A stretch of 64,000 bases of DNA from CANJIV01 sp046330225 (GCA_046330225.1 JAXLTD010000006.1:182272-246271); one strand, 5' to 3'; shown: positions 52,059 through 61,433, numbered from the stretch's first letter. A program made the numbers and translations. Notes: generated by a model from the letters alone, not told the origin.

Positions 52059-52712
52059 ATGGTAGGGTCGCCGCAGATGGCCGCCCCGGCACCGTCGAAG
52101 AAGCAGGAGCAGGCGCTCCAGTCCCGCGAGAAGCTCCTCGACGCCGCCACCGCGCTGTTCGCCGAGCACGGCTACCGGGACACGTCGGTGCAGGCGATCG
52201 GCGAGCGGGCCGGCGTGAGCCGCGGCTCGATCTTCTGGCATTTCGGCTCCAAGGAGGGGCTGCTCTGGGCCGTGGTCGAGCGGGCGTTCACCGCGTGGGA
52301 GGCCAACACGCTGGTGCCGGACATCGGCGAAGCGACCGGCCTGGAGGCGGTGCGGCGCGCGCTGCGCTCGCACCGCACCTTCCTGACGGAGGACACCGCG
52401 GCGCTCAAGCTGTTCTACACGCTGATGTTCGAAGCGCTGGGTCCCCGCCCCGAGCTGGCCGCCGAGTTCGCCCGGCTGCACCGCGAGCTGCGGCGCATGT
52501 CGGTCGGATGGATCGCCGCCGGGATCGCCGCCGGCGACCTGCGCGGCGACCTCGATCCCGAGACCGCCGTGACGCTCATGACGGCGGCGCTCGGCGGCAT
52601 CGCTTACCAGTACCTCCTCGACGAGACGCTCGACCTCGACGCGCTCTACGGCGGCCTCGAGCGGGTGCTCGTGCGCGGGCTCGCGCCCGACGGCCGGGAA
52701 GGGATACCGTGA
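52059..52712 (+). CDS. TetR-family transcriptional regulator
   Basis: The protein has 217 residues (ATG 52059; ATG 52077 is an alternative and leaves more room for a ribosome-binding site after the operator). The N-terminal helix-turn-helix reads LLDAATALFAEHGYRDTSVQ, then AIGERAGVSRGSIFWHFGSK, as in the TetR family. The C-terminal ligand domain is like that of AcrR-type repressors (LKLFYTLMFEALGPRP). Its probable ligand is a lipid or quinone. Two 22-bp palindromes (one beside this gene, one at 48402) suggest it represses itself, the quinone oxidoreductase operon, and the SDR and WS/DGAT genes. Confidence 0.92.
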   Translation: MVGSPQMAAPAPSKKQEQALQSREKLLDAATALFAEHGYRDTSVQAIGERAGVSRGSIFWHFGSKEGLLWAVVERAFTAWEANTLVPDIGEATGLEAVRRALRSHRTFLTEDTAALKLFYTLMFEALGPRPELAAEFARLHRELRRMSVGWIAAGIAAGDLRGDLDPETAVTLMTAALGGIAYQYLLDETLDLDALYGGLERVLVRGLAPDGREGIP

Positions 52713-52790
52713 CCGCGGCGTGCGCATGATCGACGGACACGACCGCCAGTTCCAAGCCCAGGTGGCCACGGCGCCCGACCCCGCCGCCTG

Positions 52791-53825
52791 ATGCGCGCCG
52801 TCACGTTCCAGGCTCCCGGCGAGGTCCGCGTCGAGGACGTTCCCGCGCCGGTGCTCGGCGCGCCCGACGACGCGATCGTTCGCGTCGAGGCGACTGGCGT
52901 CTGCGGCTCGGACCTCCACATCTACCACGGGCGGGTCAAGATCGAGCCCGGCTTCGTGATCGGCCACGAGTTCGTCGGCACGGTGATCGCCGCCGGCGAG
53001 GCGGTGACCCGCGTGCAGGTCGGCGAGCGGGTGCTCGGCTGCTTCCACACGGCCTGCGGCGAGTGCTTCTTCTGCCTGCGCGGGCTCTACCAGAAGTGCC
53101 GGGAAGTTCGGGTGTTCGGCCACGGCGCCACGCTCGGGTCCCTGCCGGGCTCGCAGGCCGAGCAGGTGCTCGTTCCGCGGGCGAACATGGTGCTGCGCCG
53201 GGTGCCCGACGGCCTCTCCACCGATGCCGCGCTGTTCGCGGGCGACGTGATGGCGACCGGCTACCACGCCGTCCGCCACGCCGGGCTCGTGGCCGGCGAC
53301 GTCGCCGCCGTGCTCGGCCTCGGTCCGGTCGGGCTCTGCGCGGTCCAGGTCGCCACGGCGGCCGGCGCCGCGCAGGTGATCGCCGTCGACTCGGTGCCCG
53401 AGCGGCTCGCGGTCGCGCGGGCCTTCGGCGCCACGGCAGTCCACCTCGAGGACGAGGACCCGCGGGCCGCCGTGAAGGCCGCGACCGAGGGCCGCGGCGC
53501 CGATGTCGTGGTGGACGCCGTCGGCCACCCGGGCGTGCTGGACACGGCGATCCGGATGATCCGCCCGGGCGGGACCGTGTCGGCCACCGGGGTCTACGCA
53601 GAGCCCTGCCAGGTCCACATGGGCGTGCTCTGGATCAAGTCGGGAACGCTGGCGACCGGCCAGGCGAACGTCATCGCGCACGTCGACCGGGTGCTCGCGA
53701 TGATGGGCTCCGGCGTCCTGGACCCGACGCCGCTGGTCTCGCGGCACATGGCGCTCGACGACGCCGCCGAGGCCTACGCGGCCTTCGATCGCCGCGAGGC
53801 GCTCAAGATCGTGCTGACGCCGTAG
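52791..53825 (+). CDS. Zinc-dependent alcohol dehydrogenase (MDR family)
   Basis: The 344-residue protein has catalytic zinc ligands Cys38 (GVCGSD) and His59 (GHE), and structural zinc ligands Cys89, Cys92, Cys95 and Cys103 (ACGECFFCLRGLYQKC). The NAD-binding motif is GLGPVGLCAVQV. It resembles sorbitol/threonine-type and formaldehyde-related MDR dehydrogenases. The substrate is unknown. It starts 78 bp after tetR and could belong to the same transcript. Confidence 0.9.
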   Translation: MRAVTFQAPGEVRVEDVPAPVLGAPDDAIVRVEATGVCGSDLHIYHGRVKIEPGFVIGHEFVGTVIAAGEAVTRVQVGERVLGCFHTACGECFFCLRGLYQKCREVRVFGHGATLGSLPGSQAEQVLVPRANMVLRRVPDGLSTDAALFAGDVMATGYHAVRHAGLVAGDVAAVLGLGPVGLCAVQVATAAGAAQVIAVDSVPERLAVARAFGATAVHLEDEDPRAAVKAATEGRGADVVVDAVGHPGVLDTAIRMIRPGGTVSATGVYAEPCQVHMGVLWIKSGTLATGQANVIAHVDRVLAMMGSGVLDPTPLVSRHMALDDAAEAYAAFDRREALKIVLTP

Positions 53826-53870
53826 GCCGCGCCGCCGCCGCCCGAAGCTGAGAACGCCTATCGTTTGGCC

Positions 53871-54323
53871 ATGGCCGCCAACGCCCCGAACGCCTGGCGC
53901 GATCACGCCCTCGCCGAGCTGCACCGGGCCGGGTACCGCTCCGGGGCCGCGCGCCTGGCCGTTGTCGACCTCCTGGCCCGGCAGCAGTGCTGCCTCACGG
54001 CCCGGGAGATCTCTGACCAGCTGCGCCAGGACGGCACGTCGGTCGGCATCGCCAGCGTCTACCGGGCGCTCGAGGCCCTCGACGACCTGCGCCTGGTCCA
54101 GCGCCTCGATGCCGGCGAGGGCGTGGCGCGCTTCGAGGCCGCCGATCCCAGCGGCGAGCACCACCACCACGTCGTGTGCGACCGCTGCGGCACGGTGGCG
54201 CCGTTCGAGGACGCCGCGCTGGAGCGCGCGATCGAGCGGGTGGCCGCCCGGCTGGACTACGCCGTGGCGGGGCACGACGTCGTCCTGCACGGCGCCTGCG
54301 CAAAATGCCGCTCGCACCGGTGA
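53871..54323 (+). CDS. Fur-family metal-responsive regulator
   Basis: The 150-residue protein has a winged-helix domain (GYRSGAARLAVVDLLARQQC, then VGIASVYRALEALDDLRLV) and a metal-binding C-terminal part with HHHHVVCDRCG and a terminal HGACAKC. The two C-x-x-C pairs form the structural zinc site. It could be Zur, Fur or Mur; the residues seen do not decide. The ATG at 53871 is used; TTG 53865 is possible. It is followed by a small zinc-ribbon protein gene. Confidence 0.9.
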   Translation: MAANAPNAWRDHALAELHRAGYRSGAARLAVVDLLARQQCCLTAREISDQLRQDGTSVGIASVYRALEALDDLRLVQRLDAGEGVARFEAADPSGEHHHHVVCDRCGTVAPFEDAALERAIERVAARLDYAVAGHDVVLHGACAKCRSHR

Positions 54324-54437
54324 TTTCGTCGCCACCGCATCGAATCGGGCCCCAATGCGTTCTCTAGAGTGAGGCTCGCGCGCAACCGCTCCGTGACTTT
54401 CGGCGCAGCGCCCCGTCTCCGTATCGAGCACCCCGCC

Positions 54438-54611
54438 ATGGACCGCCTCCACTGCACCGACTGCGACGAGCGCTTCTACAGCGCGAGCCCGGCGTGGATG
54501 GCCCGCAACGGGCGCCCATGCCCGGAGTGCGGCGGGACGCTCACCGTGGAGGACGCGGCCCCGGCGCGCCTGGCACCGGCGCAGCCGGAGCCCGTTCCCA
54601 CCGCGGCGTAG
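54438..54611 (+). CDS. Small zinc-ribbon protein
   Basis: The 57-residue protein has two C-x-x-C pairs, LHCTDCDERFYSAS and RPCPECGG, forming a zinc ribbon, followed by a Pro/Ala-rich tail. ATG 54438 gives a compact domain; GTG 54369 would add 23 residues without visible fold. It lies 114 bp after the Fur-family gene, and a link to metal homeostasis is possible, but its role is unknown. Confidence 0.65.
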   Translation: MDRLHCTDCDERFYSASPAWMARNGRPCPECGGTLTVEDAAPARLAPAQPEPVPTAA

Positions 54612-54615
54612 CCGT

Positions 54616-55719
54616 TCAGGCCGCCGCGCGGCGCGCCGGCCGGGACTTGGCCGGCGCCGCGGGGCCGCGCTGGGCGAAGAACTCGTCGATGTAGACCCAC
54701 GTCGTCCGCCGCGCCGCCCGGCCGGCCAGGACCCCGAGGTGGCCCCCGGGCGCCGTCTCGAAGCGGACCTCCGGCGCGTTGGGCAGCAGGTCGACGATCG
54801 GGCGGCAGGCCCCGACCGGGGCGATGCCGTCGCCGGTGCCGGCGACGGCGAGCACCGGGACGCGCACCTTCGCCAGTTCGATCTGGCGGTCGGCCAGCCG
54901 CAGCGTCCCCGCCGCCAGCTCGTTCACCACGAAGAAGCGGTGGTAGAGCTGGCCGAAGGTCCGGCCCGGGTAGGCGACCATGTTCGCCGTGAAGTCGTCG
55001 ACCGCCTCGATCTGGGCGAGGAAGTCCCGGTCGTCAAGGTGCGCCGCCACCGTGAACGGCTTGCGGAGGTACTTGTCGAGGCCGGCGAGCTGATACCCGG
55101 CACGGACGAGCGGCGCCGGTGCGCCGCCGAGCAGGCGGTACAGCGCCGTGATGAGCGTGCCCCCTTCGCCCTCGAGCAGCGGCCGCAGCGGCGCGACCAT
55201 CGGGACCTTCGTGAAGTCGAACGGGCTGGCGATCGCCGCCACCGCGCCGACCCGCAGCCGGGGATCCGCGGCAACCGTGAGGAGGGACATGATCCCTCCC
55301 AGGCACCAGCCGAGGAGCTGGACCTCGGGCGCGCCGGAGTCGGCGAGGACCGCCTCGATCGTGCTCGGGATGATGTCCTGCACCCACGCCTCGAGTCCGA
55401 GCTCGCGGTCGGAGAACCCGATCTCCCCGTAGTCGACGAGGTAGGCCGGGTGGCCCTCGTCGATGAGGTGCGCGGCGAGGCTGCACCCGCGACGCAGGTC
55501 GAAGCAGGTGGTCGGCGCGGCGAGCGGCGGGACGAGCAGCACTGGCGCCCCGCGCGCGACGAACCGCTCCGGCAGGCGGTACCGATACAGCGTGCGGTGC
55601 TCCCCCTCGGCGAGGATCTGCGCCGGCGTCCGGCGCAGATCGCCGACCCCGCCGCCACAGACGAGGTCGTAGCCGTTGGCCGCTGCCGCGGCGATCGATT
55701 CGGGTGAGAAGAGGTTCAT
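54616..55719 (-). CDS. PhaC-like class III polyhydroxyalkanoate synthase-type hydrolase
   Basis: The 367-residue alpha/beta-fold protein has the synthase box G-W-C-L-G-G (137-142), where Cys139 replaces the usual Ser as in PhaC. VYLVDYGE-like and DLRRGCSLAAHLIDEGHPAY blocks also match class III PHA synthases. The catalytic Asp and His are seen in VAGTGDGIAP and PGGHLGVLAG. It may polymerise hydroxyacyl-CoA, or be a related acyltransferase or hydrolase, since no PhaE partner gene lies nearby. It is convergent with the zinc-ribbon gene. Confidence 0.8.
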   Translation of the reverse strand: MNLFSPESIAAAAANGYDLVCGGGVGDLRRTPAQILAEGEHRTLYRYRLPERFVARGAPVLLVPPLAAPTTCFDLRRGCSLAAHLIDEGHPAYLVDYGEIGFSDRELGLEAWVQDIIPSTIEAVLADSGAPEVQLLGWCLGGIMSLLTVAADPRLRVGAVAAIASPFDFTKVPMVAPLRPLLEGEGGTLITALYRLLGGAPAPLVRAGYQLAGLDKYLRKPFTVAAHLDDRDFLAQIEAVDDFTANMVAYPGRTFGQLYHRFFVVNELAAGTLRLADRQIELAKVRVPVLAVAGTGDGIAPVGACRPIVDLLPNAPEVRFETAPGGHLGVLAGRAARRTTWVYIDEFFAQRGPAAPAKSRPARRAAA

Positions 55720-55781
55720 GCCGCGGGAGAATCGGCGCCGAATCGGCGCCTCGCCATGGTACGACGCCCTCGGCCCCGTCG

Positions 55782-56678
55782 TCAGCGCACCGGAGCGGCG
55801 TGCGCGTCGAGCAGGAGCGCCGTCACCGCGTCGGCCCGCTCGATCTGAGGGCAGTGCCCGGCGCCCTCGAGCGGCTCGTACCGCACGGTGGGCACCTCGG
55901 CGAGGATGCGCTCAGCGCCGGTGGCGCTGACCATGCGGTCGCGGGTGCCCCACACGAGCAGGACCGGCGGATGGACGCAGGGCAGGTCGAAGGGATCCGC
56001 GAGCTCGGGCAGCAGCCGCCGGGCCGTGGCGAGCCGGTCCCGGATCCGGTCCCGGTCGCCGAAGTGGCTGGTGAAGTGGTCGATCACCTTGCCCTCGACC
56101 CGGGACTGGTCGGCGAAGGCCAGCGTCCGGTAGATCCGCCCTACCGTGTCGCGCACGACGCGCTGCGGCAGCGGCGTCGGCACCGCGAGGAGGCTTCGCA
56201 GCAGCTGGTCGCGCTCGACGACCGCAAACCAGCCGGCCATGTCGAGGCCGGCCGGGGCGATCGGCATGACCGCGGCAATCGGCAGGGCCTCCGGCGCGGC
56301 GGCCTCGGGCGCCGCGCCGGCCACCCGGAGCGCCACGCAGCCGCCGAGGGAGTTGCCCGCCACCACGGCAGGCTCGCCGGCGCCAGCGACCGCAGACTCG
56401 ATCACCGCCGCCGCGAACGCGTCGTACTGCGGGAGCATCGGCCCGCCATCGAGCGGCGCGGCCTCGCCGAAGCTCGGCAGGTCCACGGCGATCGCCCGGC
56501 GCTCGGCGCGGGCCAGCCGGTCGAGCACGAGCCGCCAGGTGTCGGCGCTGTCGGCATAGCCGTGCAGGAGGACGATCGGCGGACCCGAGCCCTCGAGCTC
56601 GAGGACTCTCGTGTCGTAGCCCGCGAAGGCCTCCCGGTATTCGAAGAGCGGCTGCACGTCCGTGGCGCCTCCCCGCAC
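55782..56678 (-). CDS. Alpha/beta-fold hydrolase
   Basis: The 298-residue protein has the oxyanion-hole motif LLHGYADSADTW, the nucleophile elbow GNSLGGCVAL, Asp in VLLVWGTRDRMVSATG and a His in GAGHCPQIE. It is a typical serine alpha/beta hydrolase of the haloalkane dehalogenase / meta-cleavage hydrolase group. It lies 62 bp upstream of the PhaC-like gene on the same strand, so the two may be co-transcribed. The substrate is unknown. Confidence 0.9.
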   Translation of the reverse strand: MRGGATDVQPLFEYREAFAGYDTRVLELEGSGPPIVLLHGYADSADTWRLVLDRLARAERRAIAVDLPSFGEAAPLDGGPMLPQYDAFAAAVIESAVAGAGEPAVVAGNSLGGCVALRVAGAAPEAAAPEALPIAAVMPIAPAGLDMAGWFAVVERDQLLRSLLAVPTPLPQRVVRDTVGRIYRTLAFADQSRVEGKVIDHFTSHFGDRDRIRDRLATARRLLPELADPFDLPCVHPPVLLVWGTRDRMVSATGAERILAEVPTVRYEPLEGAGHCPQIERADAVTALLLDAHAAPVR

Positions 56679-56758
56679 GAGGCCCCGGGAGTATCGCGCG
56701 CCGGGCGGGCGGACCGCTGATGCCGCGGCGCGCCCGGGCCCGCCGCCATCATGTGCCC

Positions 56759-57490
56759 ATGAAGCGCCACCCGATCCGGACCCCCGCGCAGCGGGCGGAG
56801 GACACCGCCGCCGAGGCGCAGGCGGCGCGCCACCTGCCCGACGGGCTGCTGCGCAGCCTGCGGTCGGATCCGCTGCACGCCGCCGAGCACATCGCGCTCG
56901 CCGCCGCCGACTGGCACGGGCCCGCCGCGGCCGCCTGGGCCGCCGACCGCCGCGCGCTCTACGGGCCCGTCCAGCTCGGAAAGATCGTCAAGCGCAAGCA
57001 CGCCAGCTACGCCCGGCTCGGCGGCGCTGCGACCGGGATCGGCGGGATCTGGACCGCGGTGCCCGACCTCGCCAGCCTCGCCTGGGTCCAGTCCCGGCTG
57101 GTCTTCTTCATGGCTGCGGCCTACGGCTACGACCCGACCGACCGGATGCGCCCGGCCGAGCTCCTGGTCCTCCAGCGCGTCTACCCTGATGCCGAGTCCG
57201 CCCGCGCAGGCCTGGACAAGGTCGGCACCTCGCTCGCGATGGCCTACGTCGACTCCAAGCTCGCGCAGGCCACCGACGGGCAGCGCGACAGCGCGCTGCT
57301 CACGAGCCTCTTGAAGTTCGTCGGGCTGCGCTACGGCGCGAAGACCGCCGGCCGGTGGATCCCCGGCCTGGCGATCCTCACGAACGCCGTGGGCAACGAG
57401 CGCGACACTCGCGCGCTCGCCGACCGCGCGATCGCCTACTACGGCGGCGGCCCGCCCGCGCCGACGTTCCGCAAGCGGCTGAAGCCCTAG
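56759..57490 (+). CDS. EcsC-family protein
   Basis: The protein has ~243 residues (ATG 56759; the frame stays open to 56720). The hydrophobic centre GGAATGIGGIWTAVPDLASL, then AWVQSRLVFFMAAAYGYDP, and the later GLRYGAKTAGRWIPGLAILT are typical of EcsC family proteins, which associate with the membrane; their biochemical role is unsettled. It is divergent from the hydrolase gene and convergent with the following SDR gene, which ends 4 bp beyond. Confidence 0.82.
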   Translation: MKRHPIRTPAQRAEDTAAEAQAARHLPDGLLRSLRSDPLHAAEHIALAAADWHGPAAAAWAADRRALYGPVQLGKIVKRKHASYARLGGAATGIGGIWTAVPDLASLAWVQSRLVFFMAAAYGYDPTDRMRPAELLVLQRVYPDAESARAGLDKVGTSLAMAYVDSKLAQATDGQRDSALLTSLLKFVGLRYGAKTAGRWIPGLAILTNAVGNERDTRALADRAIAYYGGGPPAPTFRKRLKP

Positions 57491-57494
57491 GCAC

Positions 57495-58187
57495 CTACGC
57501 CCGGCCGTAGACCGGGACCGCCGCGCCGCTCGTGATCGCCGAGTCGTCGGAGACCAGGAACGCGATCACCTTGGCGATGTCGGCCGGGGCGACCCATGCC
57601 GAGTGGTCGGCGTCGGGCTGGGACGCGCGATTGCCCGGCGTGTCGATCACGCTCGGGAGGATCGCGTTGGCCCGCACGTTGTCGTTCCGGTACTCCGCGG
57701 CCAGGGCCTCGGCGAAGGCGATCACCGCCGCCTTGGACGCGATGTAGCCCGCCGCGCCGCTGAACGGCCGCACGGCCGCGCGAGTCGAGACGAGCACGAG
57801 CGAGCCGCCGCCGCCCGCGACGAGGTGCGGCAGCGCGGCGTGGGCGAGGAGGTAGGCCGGGCGCAGGTTGAGGCGGAACTGCGACTCGAAGTCCTCGACG
57901 GGAACCTCGTGGACGCGGCCCGGCGCGCTGAACCCGCCGACGAGGTTGACGACGGCGCGGAGCGGCGCGGCCGCCTCGGCGGCGCCGAGCCCGACGACCT
58001 CCGCCACCGCGCCGGGGTCGAACAGGTCGGCCTGGACCGTGGCCAGCGCCTCGTGCTCGGGCAGGCGCCCGCGTTCCCGCTCGGCCACCCACGGCACGAC
58101 GACCCGCCAGCCGTCGGCAAGCAGCCGCTCCACGACCGGAACGCCCAGCCCCCCGGTCCCTCCAGTGACGATCACGCTTTGTTCCAT
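57495..58187 (-). CDS. Short-chain dehydrogenase/reductase (SDR)
   Basis: The 230-residue SDR has TGGTGGLG, VVNLVGGFSAPG, the catalytic Ser in LVSTRAAVRP, and Tyr-Lys in GYIASKAAVIAF. The stretch NAILPSVIDTPGNR and the domain length are as in classical SDRs. Substrate unknown. It is divergent from the YhaM-like nuclease gene, with ~85 bp between starts. Confidence 0.9.
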   Translation of the reverse strand: MEQSVIVTGGTGGLGVPVVERLLADGWRVVVPWVAERERGRLPEHEALATVQADLFDPGAVAEVVGLGAAEAAAPLRAVVNLVGGFSAPGRVHEVPVEDFESQFRLNLRPAYLLAHAALPHLVAGGGGSLVLVSTRAAVRPFSGAAGYIASKAAVIAFAEALAAEYRNDNVRANAILPSVIDTPGNRASQPDADHSAWVAPADIAKVIAFLVSDDSAITSGAAVPVYGRA

Positions 58188-58273
58188 GTCAGATCCCGTC
58201 TCCGCTGGTCGACCGGCGTTGCATGAAGATCATCACGCCTGACGCGTCCGGGCCCCTCCCTACCGTTCTTCCC

Positions 58274-59248
58274 ATGGAGATTCGGGACTTCGAGGACGGC
58301 CAGCGGATCGACACCGCGCTGCTCGTGCGCGAGGTCGAATGCTGCACGAAGCGCGACGGATCCGAGTACCTGCGGCTCACGTTCGGCGACCGCACCGGCA
58401 CCGTGAAGGCCATCATGTGGGACGGCGCGCACGCCCTCGCGCGCGAGGTCCCCGTCGGCACCGTCGCCCAGGTCGCCGCGCGCCACGCGATCCACCCGAA
58501 GTACGGCCCCCAGCTCCTCGTCGACGCCCTGGCTCCCGCGCCCGAGGGCAGCTACGACCCGGCGTCCCTGCTCGACGGCCCGCCCCGCGGCGCCGCCCAG
58601 ATGGAAGCCGACCTCCGCGAGCTCATCGCGACGATCCAGCGCCCCCACCTGCGCCGCCTGCTCGACGCGATCCTGGGCGAGGGCGCCGCCGGCTGGGCCG
58701 CGTACCGCGAAGCCCCGGCGGCCAAGTACTACCACCAGGCCTACCGCCACGGCCTGCTCGAGCATTCGCTCACCGTCGCCCAGGCCGTGAGCACGATCAG
58801 CGCGACCTTCCCGGGCATCGACCGCGACATCGCGGTCACCGGCGCCCTGCTGCACGACATCGGGAAGCTCGAGGCCTACACGAGCGACCCGATGGCCATC
58901 GACCTCACCGACGCCGGCAAGCTCCAGGGAGAAATCCCGCTCGGGTACTACAAGGTCCGCCGCACGATCGAGGACATCGACGGGTTCCCGCCCGGCGTGG
59001 CCGAGGCGGTCCTGCACATCATCCTGTCCCACCACGGGGCGCTCGAGCACGGCAGCCCGGTCGTGCCGCAGACGCGCGAGGCGACCCTGGTTCACATGAT
59101 CGACAACCTGGGCGGGCGCCTGGGATCGTTCGATCGCATCGAGAAGGAGCTGCCCGACGGCGAACGGTGGTCGCGGTTCGACCGTGCCCTCGGCGGCAGC
59201 GCCTATTTCCCGGGCCGGGTGCCCAGCGGGCTGACCGAAGCCGCCTGA
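58274..59248 (+). CDS. YhaM-like 3'-5' exoribonuclease (OB-fold plus HD domain)
   Basis: The protein has 324 residues from ATG 58274; an in-frame ATG at 58223 is less likely, because the conserved start IRDFEDGQ lies at the shorter N-terminus. The N-terminal OB-fold (YLRLTFGDRTGTVKAIMWDG) is followed by an HD phosphohydrolase domain with HGLLEHSLT, GALLHDIGK (the HD) and ILSHHGALEHG. This order is typical of YhaM, a 3'-5' RNA/DNA exonuclease. It probably acts in mRNA turnover or DNA maintenance. Confidence 0.88.
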   Translation: MEIRDFEDGQRIDTALLVREVECCTKRDGSEYLRLTFGDRTGTVKAIMWDGAHALAREVPVGTVAQVAARHAIHPKYGPQLLVDALAPAPEGSYDPASLLDGPPRGAAQMEADLRELIATIQRPHLRRLLDAILGEGAAGWAAYREAPAAKYYHQAYRHGLLEHSLTVAQAVSTISATFPGIDRDIAVTGALLHDIGKLEAYTSDPMAIDLTDAGKLQGEIPLGYYKVRRTIEDIDGFPPGVAEAVLHIILSHHGALEHGSPVVPQTREATLVHMIDNLGGRLGSFDRIEKELPDGERWSRFDRALGGSAYFPGRVPSGLTEAA

Positions 59249-59351
59249 TCTGGCGCCGCGCGCGCCGGATCGACAAGGAACTTCGCAAGGAGCGGGGACA
59301 ACCGGTCGGCCGGGACGGGCCGCCGCGGGTCCCTCACTATGCTCGGTCGTC

Positions 59352-61433
59352 ATGGCGAAGGACACCGAGAAGCTCATCCGGCAGCTGTCGCTGATCTCCT
59401 ACCTGATGGCCGAGCGCCGGCCCGTGACGGCACTGGAGATCCGCAGCTCGGTCGAGGGCTACAGCGTGATGAACGAGGACGCGTTCGCGCGGCGCTTCTA
59501 CGCCGACCGGGCCGAGCTCGAGTCCCTGGGCATCAACCTCGCCGTCGACCGCCCGGTCGACGGCCTGGCCGAACAGGAGAGCTACTCGCTGCCGCCGGAG
59601 AACTTCTATCTCCCGGCCGTCGAGTTCACCGACGCCGAGCTCGCCGCGCTGCAGACCGCGCTGTCGCTGCTCGACGGGGAGTTCGCCTACGCCGAGCCGC
59701 TGCGCCTGGCCTTGCAGCAGCTCTCCTGGGGCCGTCCGAGCCCGCTGCGCGCGCCGGACCAGCGGTCCGTGGCGCTCGGGATCACCGCCTCGGCCGGCGG
59801 GCACGACCTGTCCCAGCGCCTCGTCAAGGTCGACACGGCGATCACGCGCCGCAAGACGATCACGTTCGAGTACTTCACGATGGAGCGCGGCGAGTGGAGC
59901 GCCCGCAAGGTCGATCCGTACCAGCTGCTCTTCCAGGGCGGCCAGTTCTACCTCGTCGGCCACAGCCACGAGCGCGGAGACCTCCGGGTGTTCCGGCTGT
60001 CGCGGCTGCGCGGCAAGGTCGCCTACGCGACCAAGGCCGAGCACGACTTCCAGCGGCCGGCGGACTTCGACCCGCGCGAGTTCGCCAACCGCGTGGAGTG
60101 GCAGCTCGGCGAGCCTGCCGGCGAGGCCGAGATCTGGCTCTCGGAGCGGATCGCCTGGCAGATCGAGCGCCACTTCGGCCGCTACGGCGCAGTCGGCGAC
60201 GGCGGCGGCGGCGGCGGCGGCGGGAAGATCTTCACGACGTGGTACGCCAGCCCCCGGCTGCTCGTCGCCTGGGCGCTCGGCCTGGGCGAGAACGCCCGGG
60301 TGACCGGCCCGCCCGAGCTCGTCGACGATCTCCGCGAGCGGCTCGACCTGATCGTCGAGCGCCACGCCGGCGAGTTCGAGACCGCCGCGCCGGCCCGGGC
60401 CGGCCGCCGGGGCGCCGCCGCGGCGCCCCCGGAGCCCGAGGCCGAAGGCGAGCCGCGCGGCGAGGCGGCGATCCGTCCCGAGCGCTTCGCCCGCCTCGTC
60501 ACCCTGGCGAGCATCCTGATCGACGCCGGCCGCGCCGGCCGCCGCCTGCAGGCCGCCGACCTCTGCGAGCGGCTCCAGATCTCCGCCCAGGAGCTGTCGG
60601 AGGACATCGGCGTGCTGAACGTCGTGAACTTCGGCGCCGGGGCCTACGTGCTGTACGCCGAGCTCGGCGAGGACGGCGAGATCGAGGTCGACAACGACGC
60701 CTACAGCGATTCCTTCGACCGGCCGGCCCGCCTGCTGCCGATCGAGGCCAAGGCGCTCGTGGCGGCGATCGACCTCATCGGGGAGCACATCCCCCGCGGC
60801 TCGCTGACCTCGGCCCGCGAGAAGATCGTCGCGGCGCTCGGCGAGGATCCGGTCCACGAGGGCCTGCAGGTCGCGACCGGCAGCGGTGACGATCCCGAGA
60901 TCGCCCAGGTCGTGTCGCGCGCCATCGCCGGCCGGCGCCTCCTGGAGATCGAGTACTACAAGGCCAACGAGGACGAGTTCTCCCTGCGCACGATCGAGCC
61001 CTACGCGCTGATGAACGGCCGGGACGGCTGGTACGTGGCGAGCTTCGACCCGGCGCGCGACAGCGTGCGGCACTTCCGGCTGGACCGGATCAAGTCGGCG
61101 GCCGTGCTGGACGAGCGATACGAGCCGCGGCCCGAGGTGGACCCCGCCGCCGACATCGACGGCTGGCCGCGGACGGGCGAGGTGCCGGCCTCGCGGGTGG
61201 CGCGCGTGTGGGTCTCCCCCGAGCGGGCCCGCTGGGTCGGCGAGGAACGCCCGGTGGTCGAGGAGCTCGCCGACGGCGCGGTCATCGTGGAGCTGCGCTT
61301 CGCCGGGACCGACTGGCTCGTCCGCGAGATCCTCGAAGAGGCCGGGGACGCCGTCGTCCTCGAGCCGGCAGACGCCCGCGAAGCCGTTCGCGAGGCGGCC
61401 GGCGCCCTGGCGGGCGACGGCGCCCGGGCCTAG
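59352..61433 (+). CDS. pafBC: Fused PafB-PafC WYL-domain transcriptional regulator
   Basis: The 693-residue protein is two homologous halves in one chain. Each half has an N-terminal winged helix (LIRQLSLISYLMAERRPVTA; LVTLASILIDAGRAGRRLQA), a WYL domain (residues ~150-240 and ~520-600) and a WCX tail. A run of eight Gly within GDGGGGGGGGK lies near residue 280 and a Pro/Glu/Ala linker at ~345-375 joins the halves. PafBC activates DNA-damage genes in mycobacteria, where PafB and PafC are usually separate proteins encoded near pafA; here they are fused and no pafA is in the window. It lies ~100 bp after the YhaM gene. Confidence 0.87.
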   Translation: MAKDTEKLIRQLSLISYLMAERRPVTALEIRSSVEGYSVMNEDAFARRFYADRAELESLGINLAVDRPVDGLAEQESYSLPPENFYLPAVEFTDAELAALQTALSLLDGEFAYAEPLRLALQQLSWGRPSPLRAPDQRSVALGITASAGGHDLSQRLVKVDTAITRRKTITFEYFTMERGEWSARKVDPYQLLFQGGQFYLVGHSHERGDLRVFRLSRLRGKVAYATKAEHDFQRPADFDPREFANRVEWQLGEPAGEAEIWLSERIAWQIERHFGRYGAVGDGGGGGGGGKIFTTWYASPRLLVAWALGLGENARVTGPPELVDDLRERLDLIVERHAGEFETAAPARAGRRGAAAAPPEPEAEGEPRGEAAIRPERFARLVTLASILIDAGRAGRRLQAADLCERLQISAQELSEDIGVLNVVNFGAGAYVLYAELGEDGEIEVDNDAYSDSFDRPARLLPIEAKALVAAIDLIGEHIPRGSLTSAREKIVAALGEDPVHEGLQVATGSGDDPEIAQVVSRAIAGRRLLEIEYYKANEDEFSLRTIEPYALMNGRDGWYVASFDPARDSVRHFRLDRIKSAAVLDERYEPRPEVDPAADIDGWPRTGEVPASRVARVWVSPERARWVGEERPVVEELADGAVIVELRFAGTDWLVREILEEAGDAVVLEPADAREAVREAAGALAGDGARA

